Shown here: one piece after another, positions 1 through 9,971 of the stretch
How positions within the stretch are numbered: the stretch's first letter is position 1
Layout: each line of letters begins with the position of its first letter
DNA from: Phreatobacter sp.
GTDB taxonomy: Bacteria; Pseudomonadota; Alphaproteobacteria; Rhizobiales; Phreatobacteraceae
Reading direction: 5' to 3'
Length of the DNA: 64,000 nucleotides
NCBI RefSeq assembly: GCF_016793595.1
Contig: NZ_JAEULY010000015.1
Location: 399,685 to 463,684 of the forward strand
The notes under the pieces: generated by a model
Databases searched by the model: none
The model's input: the letters and a program-made list of their open reading frames with translations, nothing else
What the model was told of the DNA's origin: nothing
Translations under genes and position numbers: made by a program

Positions 1-384
1 CGTGGTTCCGATGCGGTGCTCGACATCGACGGCCTCACCGAGAAGGCGCTTGTCGTCCTCGACGGCGAGACCATTCATGTCCACGTGGCCGGCGGCAATT
101 ACATGCTGCGCCATCTCGATCCCGCGCGACGCTTCGCCGATGGCGATGCGGGCAGCGGCGCGGATGTCGCGCGCGCGCCCATGCCGGGCACCGTCGTGCG
201 GATCGATGTGACCGCCGGGCAGAAGGTCGCGACCGGCGATGCGCTCGTCGTCATCGAGAGCATGAAGCTGGAGACCACCATCCGCGCCTGGCACGACGGC
301 GTCGTCGCCGACATCCATGTTTCGGCCGGCCAGAGCTTCGACCGCGACGCGGTTCTCGTAACCCTTGCGGCGGAGGCGGCCTGA
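1..384 (+). CDS. Acyl-CoA carboxylase, biotin-carrying alpha subunit, C-terminal end (5' partial)
   Basis: The window starts inside this gene. The frame is open from base 1 and stops at TGA 382-384, so only the last 127 residues are present. They form a biotinyl (BCCP) domain: MPGTVVRIDV opens the barrel and ESMKLE is the biotinylation motif, with the acceptor lysine codon at 265-267 and 38 residues after it, the usual spacing from the C-terminus. In this family an N-terminal biotin carboxylase domain carboxylates the biotin for transfer to an acyl-CoA. The next gene, one base downstream, is the matching carboxyltransferase. The acyl-CoA substrate (methylcrotonyl, geranyl, propionyl or other) cannot be told from this fragment. 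Confidence 0.9.
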   Translation, partial: RGSDAVLDIDGLTEKALVVLDGETIHVHVAGGNYMLRHLDPARRFADGDAGSGADVARAPMPGTVVRIDVTAGQKVATGDALVVIESMKLETTIRAWHDGVVADIHVSAGQSFDRDAVLVTLAAEAA

Positions 385-385
385 C

Positions 386-1993
386 ATGCGCCGGATCGTC
401 TCGTCCATCGATACGCGCTCGGCGGAGTTTACCGCCAACGTCGCGCACAATCGCGGCCTCGCCGCTGGCCTGAAATCGGCTCAGGATCGCGCGCGCCGCG
501 AGCGCCCACAGCGCGACCTCGATCGCCTCGCGCGGCAAAACAAGATGTTCGTGCGCGACCGGATCGAGGCGCTGCTCGACCCCGGCACGCCGTTCCTGGA
601 ACTGTCGACGCTTGCGGCCAACCAGGCCTATGAGGGCGACGTTCCCGGCGCCGGCATCGTCTCCGGCATCGGCATCGTCTCCGGCCGCGAAGTGATCATC
701 CACGCCGACGATGCCAGCGTGAAGGGCGGCGCCTGGTATCCGCTCTCGGTGAAGAAGATCGTCCGGACGCTCGACATCGCCATCGAGAACCGCCTGCCGG
801 TGGTGCATCTCTGCGACAGCGCCGGCGGCTTCCTGCCGCTGCAGGCCGAACTCTTCGGCGACCGCTATCTCGCCGGGCGCATTTTCCGCAATCAGGCGAT
901 CCTGTCGAAGATGGGCATTCCGCAGGTCGCCATCGTACTCGGCCATTGCACGGCGGGCGGGGCCTATGTGCCGGCGCTCTCCGAATACAATGTCATCGTC
1001 AAGGGCACGGGCGCGATCTTCCTCGGCGGCCCGCCGCTGGTGAAGGCAGCGACCGGCGAGGAGGTCACCGTCGAGGAACTCGGCGGCGCCGACGTCCACA
1101 CCCGCATTTCCGGTACCGCCGACTATCCCGCGACCAACGAGCGGCACGCCATCGCCATCGCGCGCGAAATCGTCGGCACCTTCCCGAAGCGCGCCAAGGC
1201 AGCCGTGGAATGGGCCGCGCCTGAGCCGCCGGCCTACGACCCGGCCGAGCTCTACGGGATCATTCCGCGCGACATCAAGGTGCAGTTCGACATGCGCGAG
1301 GTGATCGCCCGCATCGTCGATGGCTCGCGCTTCCACGAATACCAGCCGGCCTATGGCACCAGCCTCATCTGCGGATTCGCCAATGTCTGGGGTTGTCCTG
1401 TCGGAATCCTGGCCAATAACGGAGTCCTGTTCAACGACTCCACGCTCAAGGGCGCGCATTTCATGCAGCTCTGCGACCAGAAGAAGACGCCGATCCTGTT
1501 CCTGCAGAACATCACCGGCTACATGGTCGGCCGCGACTACGAGCATCGCGGCATCACCAAGGACGGCGCCAAGATGATCATGGCGGTGGCCGGCCTCGAG
1601 GTTCCGAAGATCACCGTCGTCGTCAACGGCTCGTTCGGCGCCGGCAATTACGGCATGTCCGGCCGCGCCTTCGATCCGCGCTTCCTGTTCATGTGGCCGC
1701 AGAGCCAGATTTCGGTGATGGGCGCCGAGCAGGCCTCCAACGTGCTCGCCGACATCAAGCTGCGCCAGCTCGCCCGCCACGGCGAGAAGCTGGACGCGGC
1801 CGGCATCGCCGCCATCCGCGAACCGATCCTGGAGGAGTACCGGCGGCAGTCGAGCGCCTATTACTCGACCTCGGAGATCTGGGACGACGGCATTCTCGAC
1901 CCCGTCGATACCCGCAACGCACTGGCGATCACCCTTTCGGCCGCGCTCAACGCGCCGGGCGGCGATCCCCATTACGGCGTCTTCAGGATGTGA
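386..1993 (+). CDS. Acyl-CoA carboxylase, carboxyltransferase (beta) subunit, methylcrotonyl-type
   Basis: A 535-residue carboxyltransferase that would move CO2 from carboxybiotin to an acyl-CoA in the cytoplasm. The size and the motifs FLGGPPLVKAATGEEV and GGAYVPALSEYN match the methylcrotonoyl-CoA/geranyl-CoA carboxylase beta group, with both crotonase-fold halves present. ATG 386 was chosen because it follows the alpha-subunit stop by one base and gives the usual N-terminus; the frame can be extended 7 codons upstream, inside the previous gene. It is the second gene of a probable operon with a Liv-type importer and an acyl-CoA ligase, which suggests carboxylation of the CoA ester of an imported acid. 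The exact substrate is unknown. Confidence 0.88.
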   Translation: MRRIVSSIDTRSAEFTANVAHNRGLAAGLKSAQDRARRERPQRDLDRLARQNKMFVRDRIEALLDPGTPFLELSTLAANQAYEGDVPGAGIVSGIGIVSGREVIIHADDASVKGGAWYPLSVKKIVRTLDIAIENRLPVVHLCDSAGGFLPLQAELFGDRYLAGRIFRNQAILSKMGIPQVAIVLGHCTAGGAYVPALSEYNVIVKGTGAIFLGGPPLVKAATGEEVTVEELGGADVHTRISGTADYPATNERHAIAIAREIVGTFPKRAKAAVEWAAPEPPAYDPAELYGIIPRDIKVQFDMREVIARIVDGSRFHEYQPAYGTSLICGFANVWGCPVGILANNGVLFNDSTLKGAHFMQLCDQKKTPILFLQNITGYMVGRDYEHRGITKDGAKMIMAVAGLEVPKITVVVNGSFGAGNYGMSGRAFDPRFLFMWPQSQISVMGAEQASNVLADIKLRQLARHGEKLDAAGIAAIREPILEEYRRQSSAYYSTSEIWDDGILDPVDTRNALAITLSAALNAPGGDPHYGVFRM

Positions 1994-2000
1994 GGGCGCG

Positions 2001-2846
2001 ATGACCACAAACGGCACACCGACGTCCAGCCATTCCCTTGCGGATCGTCCCGTCGTCCTTGCCTGCGACGCCATCGAGCGCTCCTTCGGCGGCCTGAAGG
2101 CGCTGAAGGGCGCGACGCTGAACGTCCGCGAGGGTGAGATCTTCGGCCTCGTCGGCCCGAACGGCTCGGGCAAGACGACCCTCGTCAACGTCGTCACCGG
2201 CTTCTATCCGCCGGAGGCCGGGACGGTGACGCTGTTCGGCGAGAACATCACGCATGTCGCGCCCCACCTCATCGCCCGCAAGGGCGTCGCGCGCACCTTC
2301 CAGAACCTCGCCCTGTTCAAGGGCATGAGCGTGCTCGACAACATCCTGATCGGCCGCCACACCCACATGCACCCCTCGGCGCTGGGCACGCTGTTCTACT
2401 GGTGGTGGGCGCAGAGGGAGGAACTCGCCAACCGCCGCATCGTCGAGGAGGTCATCGAGTTCATGCAGCTCCAGGACATCCGCGACGAGCCCGTGGATGT
2501 CATCCCGCTCGGCCTGCAGAAGCGGGTGGAGCTTGCCCGCGCACTGGTCGCCGAGCCGCGCTTCCTGATCCTCGACGAGCCCATGGCCGGCATGAACCAG
2601 GAGGAGAAGGAATATATCGCGCGCTTCATCCTCGATGCCCGTGAGGAGCGCGGCGTCACCATCCTTATCATCGAGCACCACATGGACGTGGTGACCGCCA
2701 TCTGCGACCGCGTCGTGGTGCTGAGCTACGGCGAGATCATTTCGGAGGGTCCGCCGCAGGAGGCCATCGCGCATCCGAAGGTGGTCTCCGCCTATCTCGG
2801 CGAGCGCGCCGCCAAGCGCCACCAGCAGCAGGCGGTGGCGTCATGA
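2001..2846 (+). CDS. Liv-type ABC transporter ATP-binding protein (LivG-like)
   Basis: A 281-residue ATPase of a branched-chain-amino-acid/amide-type (HAAT) importer. Walker A is GPNGSGKTT at about residue 52, Walker B is FLILDEPMAGM, and the switch region is IIEHHMDVV. The C-terminal extension, YLGER followed by a basic Q-rich tail, is LivG-like. The ABC signature is unusual: where LivG proteins carry a YGQQR-type motif this one reads PLGLQKRVELARAL. It starts 7 bases after the carboxylase beta gene and overlaps the acyl-CoA ligase by 4 bases (ATGA), so the genes are probably co-translated. The substrate is more likely an organic acid than an amino acid, judged from the neighbours. Confidence 0.9.
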   Translation: MTTNGTPTSSHSLADRPVVLACDAIERSFGGLKALKGATLNVREGEIFGLVGPNGSGKTTLVNVVTGFYPPEAGTVTLFGENITHVAPHLIARKGVARTFQNLALFKGMSVLDNILIGRHTHMHPSALGTLFYWWWAQREELANRRIVEEVIEFMQLQDIRDEPVDVIPLGLQKRVELARALVAEPRFLILDEPMAGMNQEEKEYIARFILDAREERGVTILIIEHHMDVVTAICDRVVVLSYGEIISEGPPQEAIAHPKVVSAYLGERAAKRHQQQAVAS

Positions 2847-4792
2847 CCGCGCACGCGACACCGCCCGCCGCCATCGCCTGGCCGAAGATGCAGGACGGCC
2901 AGCCGGCGACGCTCGTCGCGGCGCTCGCCCGCAACGCCGCCGAGTTCGGCGGCCGGGTCGCGTTCCGCGAGCGCAAGTACGGCGTCTGGCAGGAACAGAC
3001 TTGGGTCGAGGTGCTGGAGGAGACGGCCGCCATCGCCGCCGGCCTCGAAGCGCGTGGGCTGAAAGCCGGCGCCGCTCTCACTGTGATCGGCGACAACCGC
3101 CCGCGCCTCTACTACGCGATGATGGCCGCGAACATGCTGCGCGCCTATCCCTCGCCCTGCTATCCCGACATTCCGCTGGACGAGCTGATCGCCGCCACAC
3201 GCCACGGCGCGCCGACCGTCGCCTTCGCCGAGGATCAGGAGCAGGTCGACAAGCTGCTGGAACTGCGCGGCAAGATCGGCCGGCCGACCACCATCGCCTA
3301 TGACGACGAGCGCGGTCTCGCCGCCTACGGGGACGATGGCATTCTCTCCATCGAGGCGCTGATCGCGGAAGGCCGCGCGCGCCTGCAGCGGGAGCCCGGT
3401 CTGGTCGCGGAACTGGTGGGACGCCCGGGTGCCGACGACATTACCGTGCTGCTGCATTCATCCGGCACGACCGGCCAGCCCAAGGGCATCCCGCTGCGCC
3501 ACCGCAACGTCACGCGCGGCGTGCTGAACGCGGCCGCCTCGGGCTATTTCCACCAGCACGAGGAACTGTTCGCCTATCTGCCCACGGCCTGGGTCGGCGA
3601 CTTCGTCTTCACGCTCGGCGCGGGACTGATGCTGACCGCGACCATCAACATCCCCGAGCGGCAGGAAACGGTGCTCCACGACCTGCGCGAGGTCTCGCCG
3701 ACCTTCTATCTTGCGGCGCCGCGCGCCTGGGACCAGATGCTGACCCGCATCCAGGTCGGCATCAAGAACTCCACGCCGCTGAAGCGGAAGCTGTTCGACA
3801 CGTTCATGCCGCGCGCCGTGGCGCTGGAGAAGAAGCGCCTCGCAGGCGGCAGCCCGACGCTGCCGGAGCGCCTCGTCCACGCGGTCGGCGACGCGCTCGT
3901 CTATGCGCCGCTGCGCGACTATCTCGGCCTTGCGCGCGCCGAGCGCGCCTTCACCGGCGGCGAGGCGCTGGGCGAGGACACGTTCCTGTTCTTCCGGGCG
4001 CTGGGCATCCGGCTCAAGCAGTTCTACGGCCAGACCGAAACCTGCGCGCTGACCGCCGCCCAGAGCGAGGGCACGGTCAAGCTGCACACGGTCGGCCGTC
4101 CCATGCAGGGCGTCGAGATCAGGATCGACGACTCGGGTGAAATCCTCGTCCGCTCGCCCTCGGTCATCGACGGCTACTACGACGATCCGGAATCCTCGGC
4201 CAAGGCCATCGCCGACGGCTGGCTGCATACCGGCGACGCCGGACGGCTGGACGAGGACGGCGACCTGATCGTGCTCGGCCGCGTCAGCGAAGTGGTGCGC
4301 ACCGCGAACGGCGAGCGCTACATCCCGAACTTCATCGAGAACCGGCTGAAGTTCTCGCCTTACATCCGCAACGTCGCTGTGCTGGGGGCCGGCCGCGACA
4401 TCCTCACCGCCATCGTCTGCATCGATTTCGAGGCGGTCGGCCACTGGGCCGAGGAGCGGCGCATCTCCTATACCTCCTATGCGGACCTGTCGCAGAAGCC
4501 TCAGGTACAGGAGCTCATCGGCAGCGTCGTCGCCCATGTCAACGAGACCCAGCCGGCGACGCTGCGGGTGCGCCGCTTCGTCAACCTGCACAAGGATTTC
4601 GATGCCGACGACGGCGAGATCACGCGCACGCGCAAGCTCCGCCGCAACATCATCGAGACGACCTACGAGCCGCTGATCGCGGCGCTCTACAGCGATGCGC
4701 GGGAGACCGTCTACGACGCGACGATCACCTACGAAAGCGGCGAGCGCGGCGTCATCCGCCGCACCCTGACGATAACGGAGGTTCCGGCCTGA
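2843..4792 (+). CDS. AMP-binding acyl-CoA ligase (long-chain/FadD-like, 649 aa)
   Basis: An adenylate-forming enzyme that would activate a carboxylic acid to its CoA thioester using ATP. The P-loop LLHSSGTTGQPKGIPL lies at about residue 205, the A5 motif YGQTETCALT near 395, and the A7 motif DGWLHTGDAG near 460. The length and the insertion between core motifs resemble long-chain ligases of the FadD15 type rather than the shorter aryl-CoA ligases. It overlaps the LivG-like gene by 4 bases and the next permease gene by 1 base, so it sits inside the transporter operon. This placement suggests that import and CoA activation are coupled. The substrate is not readable from the sequence. Confidence 0.88.
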   Translation: MTAHATPPAAIAWPKMQDGQPATLVAALARNAAEFGGRVAFRERKYGVWQEQTWVEVLEETAAIAAGLEARGLKAGAALTVIGDNRPRLYYAMMAANMLRAYPSPCYPDIPLDELIAATRHGAPTVAFAEDQEQVDKLLELRGKIGRPTTIAYDDERGLAAYGDDGILSIEALIAEGRARLQREPGLVAELVGRPGADDITVLLHSSGTTGQPKGIPLRHRNVTRGVLNAAASGYFHQHEELFAYLPTAWVGDFVFTLGAGLMLTATINIPERQETVLHDLREVSPTFYLAAPRAWDQMLTRIQVGIKNSTPLKRKLFDTFMPRAVALEKKRLAGGSPTLPERLVHAVGDALVYAPLRDYLGLARAERAFTGGEALGEDTFLFFRALGIRLKQFYGQTETCALTAAQSEGTVKLHTVGRPMQGVEIRIDDSGEILVRSPSVIDGYYDDPESSAKAIADGWLHTGDAGRLDEDGDLIVLGRVSEVVRTANGERYIPNFIENRLKFSPYIRNVAVLGAGRDILTAIVCIDFEAVGHWAEERRISYTSYADLSQKPQVQELIGSVVAHVNETQPATLRVRRFVNLHKDFDADDGEITRTRKLRRNIIETTYEPLIAALYSDARETVYDATITYESGERGVIRRTLTITEVPA

Positions 4793-5679
4793 TGGACTAT
4801 ATCCTCATCGCGGAACTCGCCGTTTCCGGCCTTTTCGTCGGGCTGATGTACGCCCTCGTCTCGCTCGGCATTGTGCTGATCTACAAGACCTCCGGCCTCG
4901 TCAACCTTGCGCAGGGCGCGATGGCGATGACCGGCGGCTATGTCACCTGGGCGATCGCGGCCGGGCTCGGCGCGCCGATGTGGATCGCCATCGCCCTGGC
5001 GCTGGTCGTCATGTTCTTCGCCGGCATGATGGTGGAGCGCCTCGCGCTGCGCCGCATGATCGGCCAGCCGGTGATCATGACCATCATGCTCACGCTCGGC
5101 ATCGAGATCATGCTGCGCGGCCTGATGCCCGGCGTGTTCGGCGCGGCGGTGAAGCGCCTCGACATCGGCATTCCGCAGGCGCCGCTGTTTCTCGGCGAGC
5201 TCCTGATCAACCGCGCGACGCTGATTGGCGGCGTCATCTCGCTCGGCCTGATCGTATTGTCGCTCGCCTTCTTCAACTCGCGCTACGGCGTGGTCATGCG
5301 GGCGGTCGCCGACGACCAGACGGCGTCGTGGTCGGTCGGCATCCGGGTCGAGCGCGCCATCGCGGTGGCCTGGGGCCTCGGCGCGGTCATGGCGACCTCC
5401 GCCGGCATCCTCTGGGGCGCGACGCAGGGCGTCGACTGGTCGCTGTCGCTTCTGCTCGTGAAGGCGCTCGCCATCGCCATTCTCGGCGGGCTCGATTCCA
5501 TTCCGGGCGTGCTGCTGGCGGGGCTGATCGTCGGCGTGGCGGAGAGCCTCGCGACCGGCATCATCGACCCGCTGGTCGGCGGCGGCACCCGCGATATCGT
5601 CGCCTCGGTGATCATCCTCCTGACGCTTCTCCTGAAGCCTCACGGCCTGTTCGGCCGCGAGCATATCGAGCGCGTGTGA
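4792..5679 (+). CDS. Liv-type ABC transporter permease (LivH-like)
   Basis: A 295-residue integral membrane permease with about eight hydrophobic segments, typical of LivH. Family landmarks are GLVNLAQGAM near residue 36 and the cytoplasmic coupling stretch RYGVVMRAVADD near 165. The start ATG shares its A with the stop codon of the acyl-CoA ligase gene. With the LivM-like gene downstream it would form the transmembrane channel of the importer encoded by this cluster. Confidence 0.92.
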   Translation: MDYILIAELAVSGLFVGLMYALVSLGIVLIYKTSGLVNLAQGAMAMTGGYVTWAIAAGLGAPMWIAIALALVVMFFAGMMVERLALRRMIGQPVIMTIMLTLGIEIMLRGLMPGVFGAAVKRLDIGIPQAPLFLGELLINRATLIGGVISLGLIVLSLAFFNSRYGVVMRAVADDQTASWSVGIRVERAIAVAWGLGAVMATSAGILWGATQGVDWSLSLLLVKALAIAILGGLDSIPGVLLAGLIVGVAESLATGIIDPLVGGGTRDIVASVIILLTLLLKPHGLFGREHIERV

Positions 5680-5686
5680 GGCCACC

Positions 5687-6760
5687 ATGTTCTATCGCCG
5701 CGCCGGCATCCGCCACACCCGCTACCAGGACGAGAGGCAGCTTTTTCCCCTCGGCTTCGACCGCTTCCTCATCGTCACCGTTCTGGTGATTCTGGTCGCG
5801 GCGCCCTTCCTGCTCGACCGCTTCTACCTTGCCGGCTACCTCATTCCCTGGCTGATCTGGACCTCGGCCGCGCTCGGCCTCAACCTCCTGATGGGCGGCG
5901 CGGGACAGATCCATCTCGGCTACGGCGCGGTGATGGCCATCGGCGCCTATGGCTCGGTCCATATGGTGCGCGCGGGCGTGCCGCTGGAGATCGCCATGAT
6001 CGGCGGCGGCCTCCTGTCGGCGTCCATCGGCATCGTCTTCGGCGCGGCGGCGCTGCGGGTGAAAGGCATCTACCTCGCCATGGCGACGCTCGCCATGCAG
6101 TACATCGTCGATTTCGTCATTTCGCAGACGCCGGCCATTTCCGGCGGCTCGCTGGCGACCATCCAGGTGCCGCCGGTGCGCTTCCTCGGGATCAGCCTGC
6201 GTGGCGACACCGAGACCTATTACTTCGCGCTGTTCATCTGTTTCCTGATCACGCTGTTCATGCTGAATGTCGGCCGCACCAGCTTCGGCCGAGCGCTGGC
6301 CGCCGTGCGCGAGAAGGACTACGCCGCCCAGATCCTCGGCGTCAGCGTGTTCAAGTACAAGCTGCTGGCCTTCTGGGTCTCGTCGTTCATCGGCGGCGTG
6401 GTCGGCTCGGTTCTCGCGGTCTGCTACCTGCGCGCCATCTCGCCGGACCAGTTCCATATCGAGCTGTCGATCCAGTTGCTCGCCATGGTCATCGTCGGTG
6501 GCCTCGGCTCCGTGCTCGGGCCGTTCTTCGGCGCGGCGCTGATCCTGTTCGCGCCGATCGTGCTGAACAACCTGACGGGCTTCGTCGCGACCTCGTTCGG
6601 GCTCGCCATCCCCATCGACCTGCGCGCCCACATCCCGCTCATCGCCTACGGCGCGCTGGTCATCGGCTTCCTGCTCTACGAGCCGCTCGGCCTCGCCAAG
6701 ATCTACTCCAATCTGAGGAACTACATGCTCGTCTGGCCGTTCCGCCACGCCCAGCGGTGA
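5687..6760 (+). CDS. Liv-type ABC transporter permease (LivM-like)
   Basis: A 357-residue permease with a long N-terminal cytoplasmic stretch (residues 1-25) and about nine to ten membrane segments. The LivM landmarks are GAGQIHLGYGA near residue 69 and the ATPase-contact region FGRALAAVREKDYAAQILG near 200. It starts 7 bases after the LivH-like gene and precedes the binding-protein gene by 40 bases. It would pair with the preceding permease. Confidence 0.92.
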   Translation: MFYRRAGIRHTRYQDERQLFPLGFDRFLIVTVLVILVAAPFLLDRFYLAGYLIPWLIWTSAALGLNLLMGGAGQIHLGYGAVMAIGAYGSVHMVRAGVPLEIAMIGGGLLSASIGIVFGAAALRVKGIYLAMATLAMQYIVDFVISQTPAISGGSLATIQVPPVRFLGISLRGDTETYYFALFICFLITLFMLNVGRTSFGRALAAVREKDYAAQILGVSVFKYKLLAFWVSSFIGGVVGSVLAVCYLRAISPDQFHIELSIQLLAMVIVGGLGSVLGPFFGAALILFAPIVLNNLTGFVATSFGLAIPIDLRAHIPLIAYGALVIGFLLYEPLGLAKIYSNLRNYMLVWPFRHAQR

Positions 6761-6800
6761 CGACCTTCAACAAATCACAACGGGGCGGAGGAAACACCCA

Positions 6801-8066
6801 ATGGCAGTCAACCGTCGCATCTTCGTGTCGGGCTCGGCGGCAACGCTCGCCGCCCCGGCCCTGATCCCGTCCCACGCCTTCGGGCAGGACAAGGTCATCC
6901 GCTTCACGATGGCCCAGGACTTCACGCGCATCTATACGTTCGTGACCTCGGAATACAGCCAGGGCCAGCGGGACTATTTCACGCTGATCAACGAGCGCGG
7001 CGGCGTGAACGGCCACCGCATCCAGGCCGACGTTTCCGACCACGCCAACGACCTGCCGCGCGCCATCGAAGCCTATGAGCGCGGCAAGCGCGAGGGCGCG
7101 GTGCTCTGCGATCCCCTGTCGACGCCGGTCGCCCGCGCACTGGTGCCGCGCGCGCTGGAGGACAAGATCAACCTGATCACCGCCTTTTCCGGCCGCTCGG
7201 ACGCGGCCGATGGCTCGGCCTTCCCCTATGTGCTGCCGCTGTCGATCAACTACTGGACGCAGGCCGGCCTGATCGTCGACCACTTCGCCAAGGTCGCGGG
7301 CGGCAGCCTGCGCGGCAAGAAGATCGTCTTCGTCCACATCGACACGCCGTTCGGCAAGGAGCCGCTGCCGATCCTCCAGGTTCTGGCCCAGCGCCAGGGC
7401 TTCGAGCTGGTGACCTTCCCCTATACGCCGCCCGGCAACGACCAGGCGGCGATCTGGCCGCAGGTGCGCCGCGCGCGCCCGGACTTCGTGATGTTCTGGG
7501 GCGCCGGCGTCGGCCAGACCGTCGCCATGACCGAAGCCATCCGCAACGGCCTGCCGATGGACCGTGTGTCCTCGTCCGTCTGGATGTCGGAATCGGACAT
7601 GGAGGTGGTCGGCAAGGCGGCGGCGAAGGGCGTGATGAAGGTCGAGCCCTGCGCCTCCGGCCGCGACCCGAAGCCGATCAAGGACATCCTTGCCGAGGTG
7701 GTCGCCAAGGGCAAAGGCGCCGGTCCCGAGGCCAAGATCGGCACGGCCTACTACAATTACGGTGTCCAGATGGCCTCGCTCATGGTCGAGGGCGTGCGCA
7801 AGGCGTTCGAGAAGGCGCCGAACGGCCCTATCACCGGCGCCTGGCTCAACGAGGGCCTGCGCTCGATTTCCAACTTCACGGCGGACGGCATGCTGCCGCC
7901 CACCACCGTCACCAAGGAAGACCATCAGGGCGGCGGGCAGGGCCGCATCTCCCAGTGGGACGGCACCAAGTTCGTGCCTATCACCGGCTGGTTCACGGCC
8001 AACCAGGACGTCGTCTGGGGCGAGGTGAAGAAGTACTCGGAAGAGTTCCGCCGCACCGGCAAGTGA
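6801..8066 (+). CDS. Periplasmic substrate-binding protein of the first Liv-type importer
   Basis: A 421-residue type I periplasmic binding protein (LivK/AmiC-like fold). Its N-terminus has a twin-arginine-like signal, NRRIFVSGSAATLAAPAL, ending near SHAFGQ at residue 29, so it may be exported folded by Tat. The body has the pattern of aliphatic or aromatic acid binding proteins of HAAT systems, for example VMFWGAGVGQT near residue 232. A GGAGGAAA ribosome site lies 6 bases before the ATG. A perfect UUCG-capped stem-loop follows the gene (8083-8104), which may stabilise this part of the message so that the binding protein is made in excess. The ligand is unknown. Confidence 0.9.
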   Translation: MAVNRRIFVSGSAATLAAPALIPSHAFGQDKVIRFTMAQDFTRIYTFVTSEYSQGQRDYFTLINERGGVNGHRIQADVSDHANDLPRAIEAYERGKREGAVLCDPLSTPVARALVPRALEDKINLITAFSGRSDAADGSAFPYVLPLSINYWTQAGLIVDHFAKVAGGSLRGKKIVFVHIDTPFGKEPLPILQVLAQRQGFELVTFPYTPPGNDQAAIWPQVRRARPDFVMFWGAGVGQTVAMTEAIRNGLPMDRVSSSVWMSESDMEVVGKAAAKGVMKVEPCASGRDPKPIKDILAEVVAKGKGAGPEAKIGTAYYNYGVQMASLMVEGVRKAFEKAPNGPITGAWLNEGLRSISNFTADGMLPPTTVTKEDHQGGGQGRISQWDGTKFVPITGWFTANQDVVWGEVKKYSEEFRRTGK

Positions 8067-8082
8067 GCCGCATCTGACTGAT

Positions 8083-8104
8083 CGGGCCGCGTTCGCGCGG
8101 CCCG
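8083..8104 (+). other. Intercistronic stem-loop with UUCG tetraloop after the binding-protein gene
   Basis: CGGGCCGCG (8083-8091), TTCG (8092-8095) and CGCGGCCCG (8096-8104) form a perfect 9-bp stem closed by a UUCG loop. There is no run of T after it, so it looks like a 3'-end protecting or processing hairpin rather than a full intrinsic terminator. It lies between the binding-protein gene and the LivF-like ATPase gene. Confidence 0.75.
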
Positions 8105-8128
8105 GTTCCGCCACAGCGAAGGCCGTCC

Positions 8129-8920
<792 letters not shown>

Positions 8921-9071
8921 GCCGGAGGTTCGGCGCGGCCGGCATCCGGATTTCGTCGCGCCCCGGAATCGCCCCGGGGGCACTCGCGGCACGCCCTTCC
9001 ACATTGAGCATGAGACCTGAACGGCGGCCGCCACGCGAGCCGCAGGCTCCGGCGCCTTGCCGTCCGGATTT

Positions 9072-9088
9072 AGTTATGCAACATAACT
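9072..9088. promoter_or_regulatory. Palindromic operator upstream of the hydratase-ligase genes (probable MarR site)
   Basis: AGTTATG-CAA-CATAACT is a perfect 7-bp inverted repeat with a 3-base centre, 24 bases before the ATG of the hydratase gene. It is AT-rich against a GC-rich background and is flanked by a wider inverted pair CCGGAT (9064-9069) and ATCCGG (9098-9103). MarR proteins such as CouR bind sites of this size upstream of hydroxycinnamate genes. The assignment to the regulator at 18595 is inferred. Confidence 0.6.
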
Positions 9089-9112
9089 GTTATCGCTATC
9101 CGGAGCCGGACC

Positions 9113-9910
9113 ATGCCGATATCCGTGGCCGCCGCGCCAGCGTCAGGTCCGCTCGCCATCACGGTGAGCGGCGGCGTCATGACGGTCGGGCTGAACCGGC
9201 CGGCCAAGCGCAATGCGCTGGATGACGCGACGGTCCTCGCGCTCGAAGGCTGCTTCGCCACGCTGCCCAAGGGCGTTGCCGCGGTCGTCATCCACGGCGT
9301 CGGCGATCATTTCTGCGCCGGGCTCGACCTCTCCGAACTGACCGAGCGCGACGTCACCGACGGCATGCTGCATTCGCGCATGTGGCACCGCACCTTCGAC
9401 CGTATCCAGTTCGGCCCCGTGCCAGTGGTCGCGGCGCTGAAGGGCGCGGTGATCGGCGGCGGTCTTGAATTGGCGGCCGCCTGCCATGTGCGCGTCGCGG
9501 AAACCGGCACGTTCTACGCCCTGCCCGAGGGCCAGCGCGGCATTTTCGTCGGCGGCGGCGGCTCGGTGCGCCTGCCGCGCCTCGTCGGCGTGGCGCGGAT
9601 GGCCGACATGATGCTCACCGGCCGCACCTATTCCGCCGAGGAGGGCGTGCCGCTCGGCTTCTCGCAATATCTCGCCGGTGCCGGCGAGGGCTTCGACCTC
9701 GCGCAGAAGCTTGCCGCCAGGATGGCCGGCAATGCGCCGATGACCAATTTCGCCGTCATCCAGGCGCTGCCGCGCATCGCCGACAGCGACCCGCAGGCGG
9801 GCCTGCTGATGGAATCGCTGATGGCCGCCGTGGCGCAGGGCGACGACGAGGCCAAGACGCGCATGCGCGATTTCCTCGCGAAGAAGGCGGGCAAGGTCAG
9901 GCCCGGCTAG
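9113..9910 (+). CDS. Enoyl-CoA hydratase/crotonase-family protein, probable hydroxycinnamoyl-CoA hydratase-lyase
   Basis: A 265-residue crotonase-fold enzyme. Both usual catalytic glutamates are visible, in GGGLELAAACHV and in LPEGQRG, and the oxyanion-hole region is HFCAGLDLSEL. Because the next gene encodes a feruloyl-CoA-synthase-like ligase, the likely role is hydration and retro-aldol cleavage of hydroxycinnamoyl-CoA to a hydroxybenzaldehyde (CouA/Ech type), feeding PobA downstream. It is not obviously a canonical FCHL/HCHL, and an ordinary beta-oxidation hydratase cannot be excluded. It is the first gene behind the palindromic operator at 9072-9088. Confidence 0.82.
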   Translation: MPISVAAAPASGPLAITVSGGVMTVGLNRPAKRNALDDATVLALEGCFATLPKGVAAVVIHGVGDHFCAGLDLSELTERDVTDGMLHSRMWHRTFDRIQFGPVPVVAALKGAVIGGGLELAAACHVRVAETGTFYALPEGQRGIFVGGGGSVRLPRLVGVARMADMMLTGRTYSAEEGVPLGFSQYLAGAGEGFDLAQKLAARMAGNAPMTNFAVIQALPRIADSDPQAGLLMESLMAAVAQGDDEAKTRMRDFLAKKAGKVRPG

Positions 9911-9971
9911 ACCGGAACAAGGTGCACGCGCCCGACAAGAGGCGCGGCACGAGGAGGACAGGGAGGACGCC

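Noticed and set aside
251..2197. A 648-codon open frame on the minus strand across the carboxylase genes
   Set aside because: It mirrors the real + strand genes in a very GC-rich region, has a low-complexity Arg/Gly/Asp-rich translation, and no family motif.
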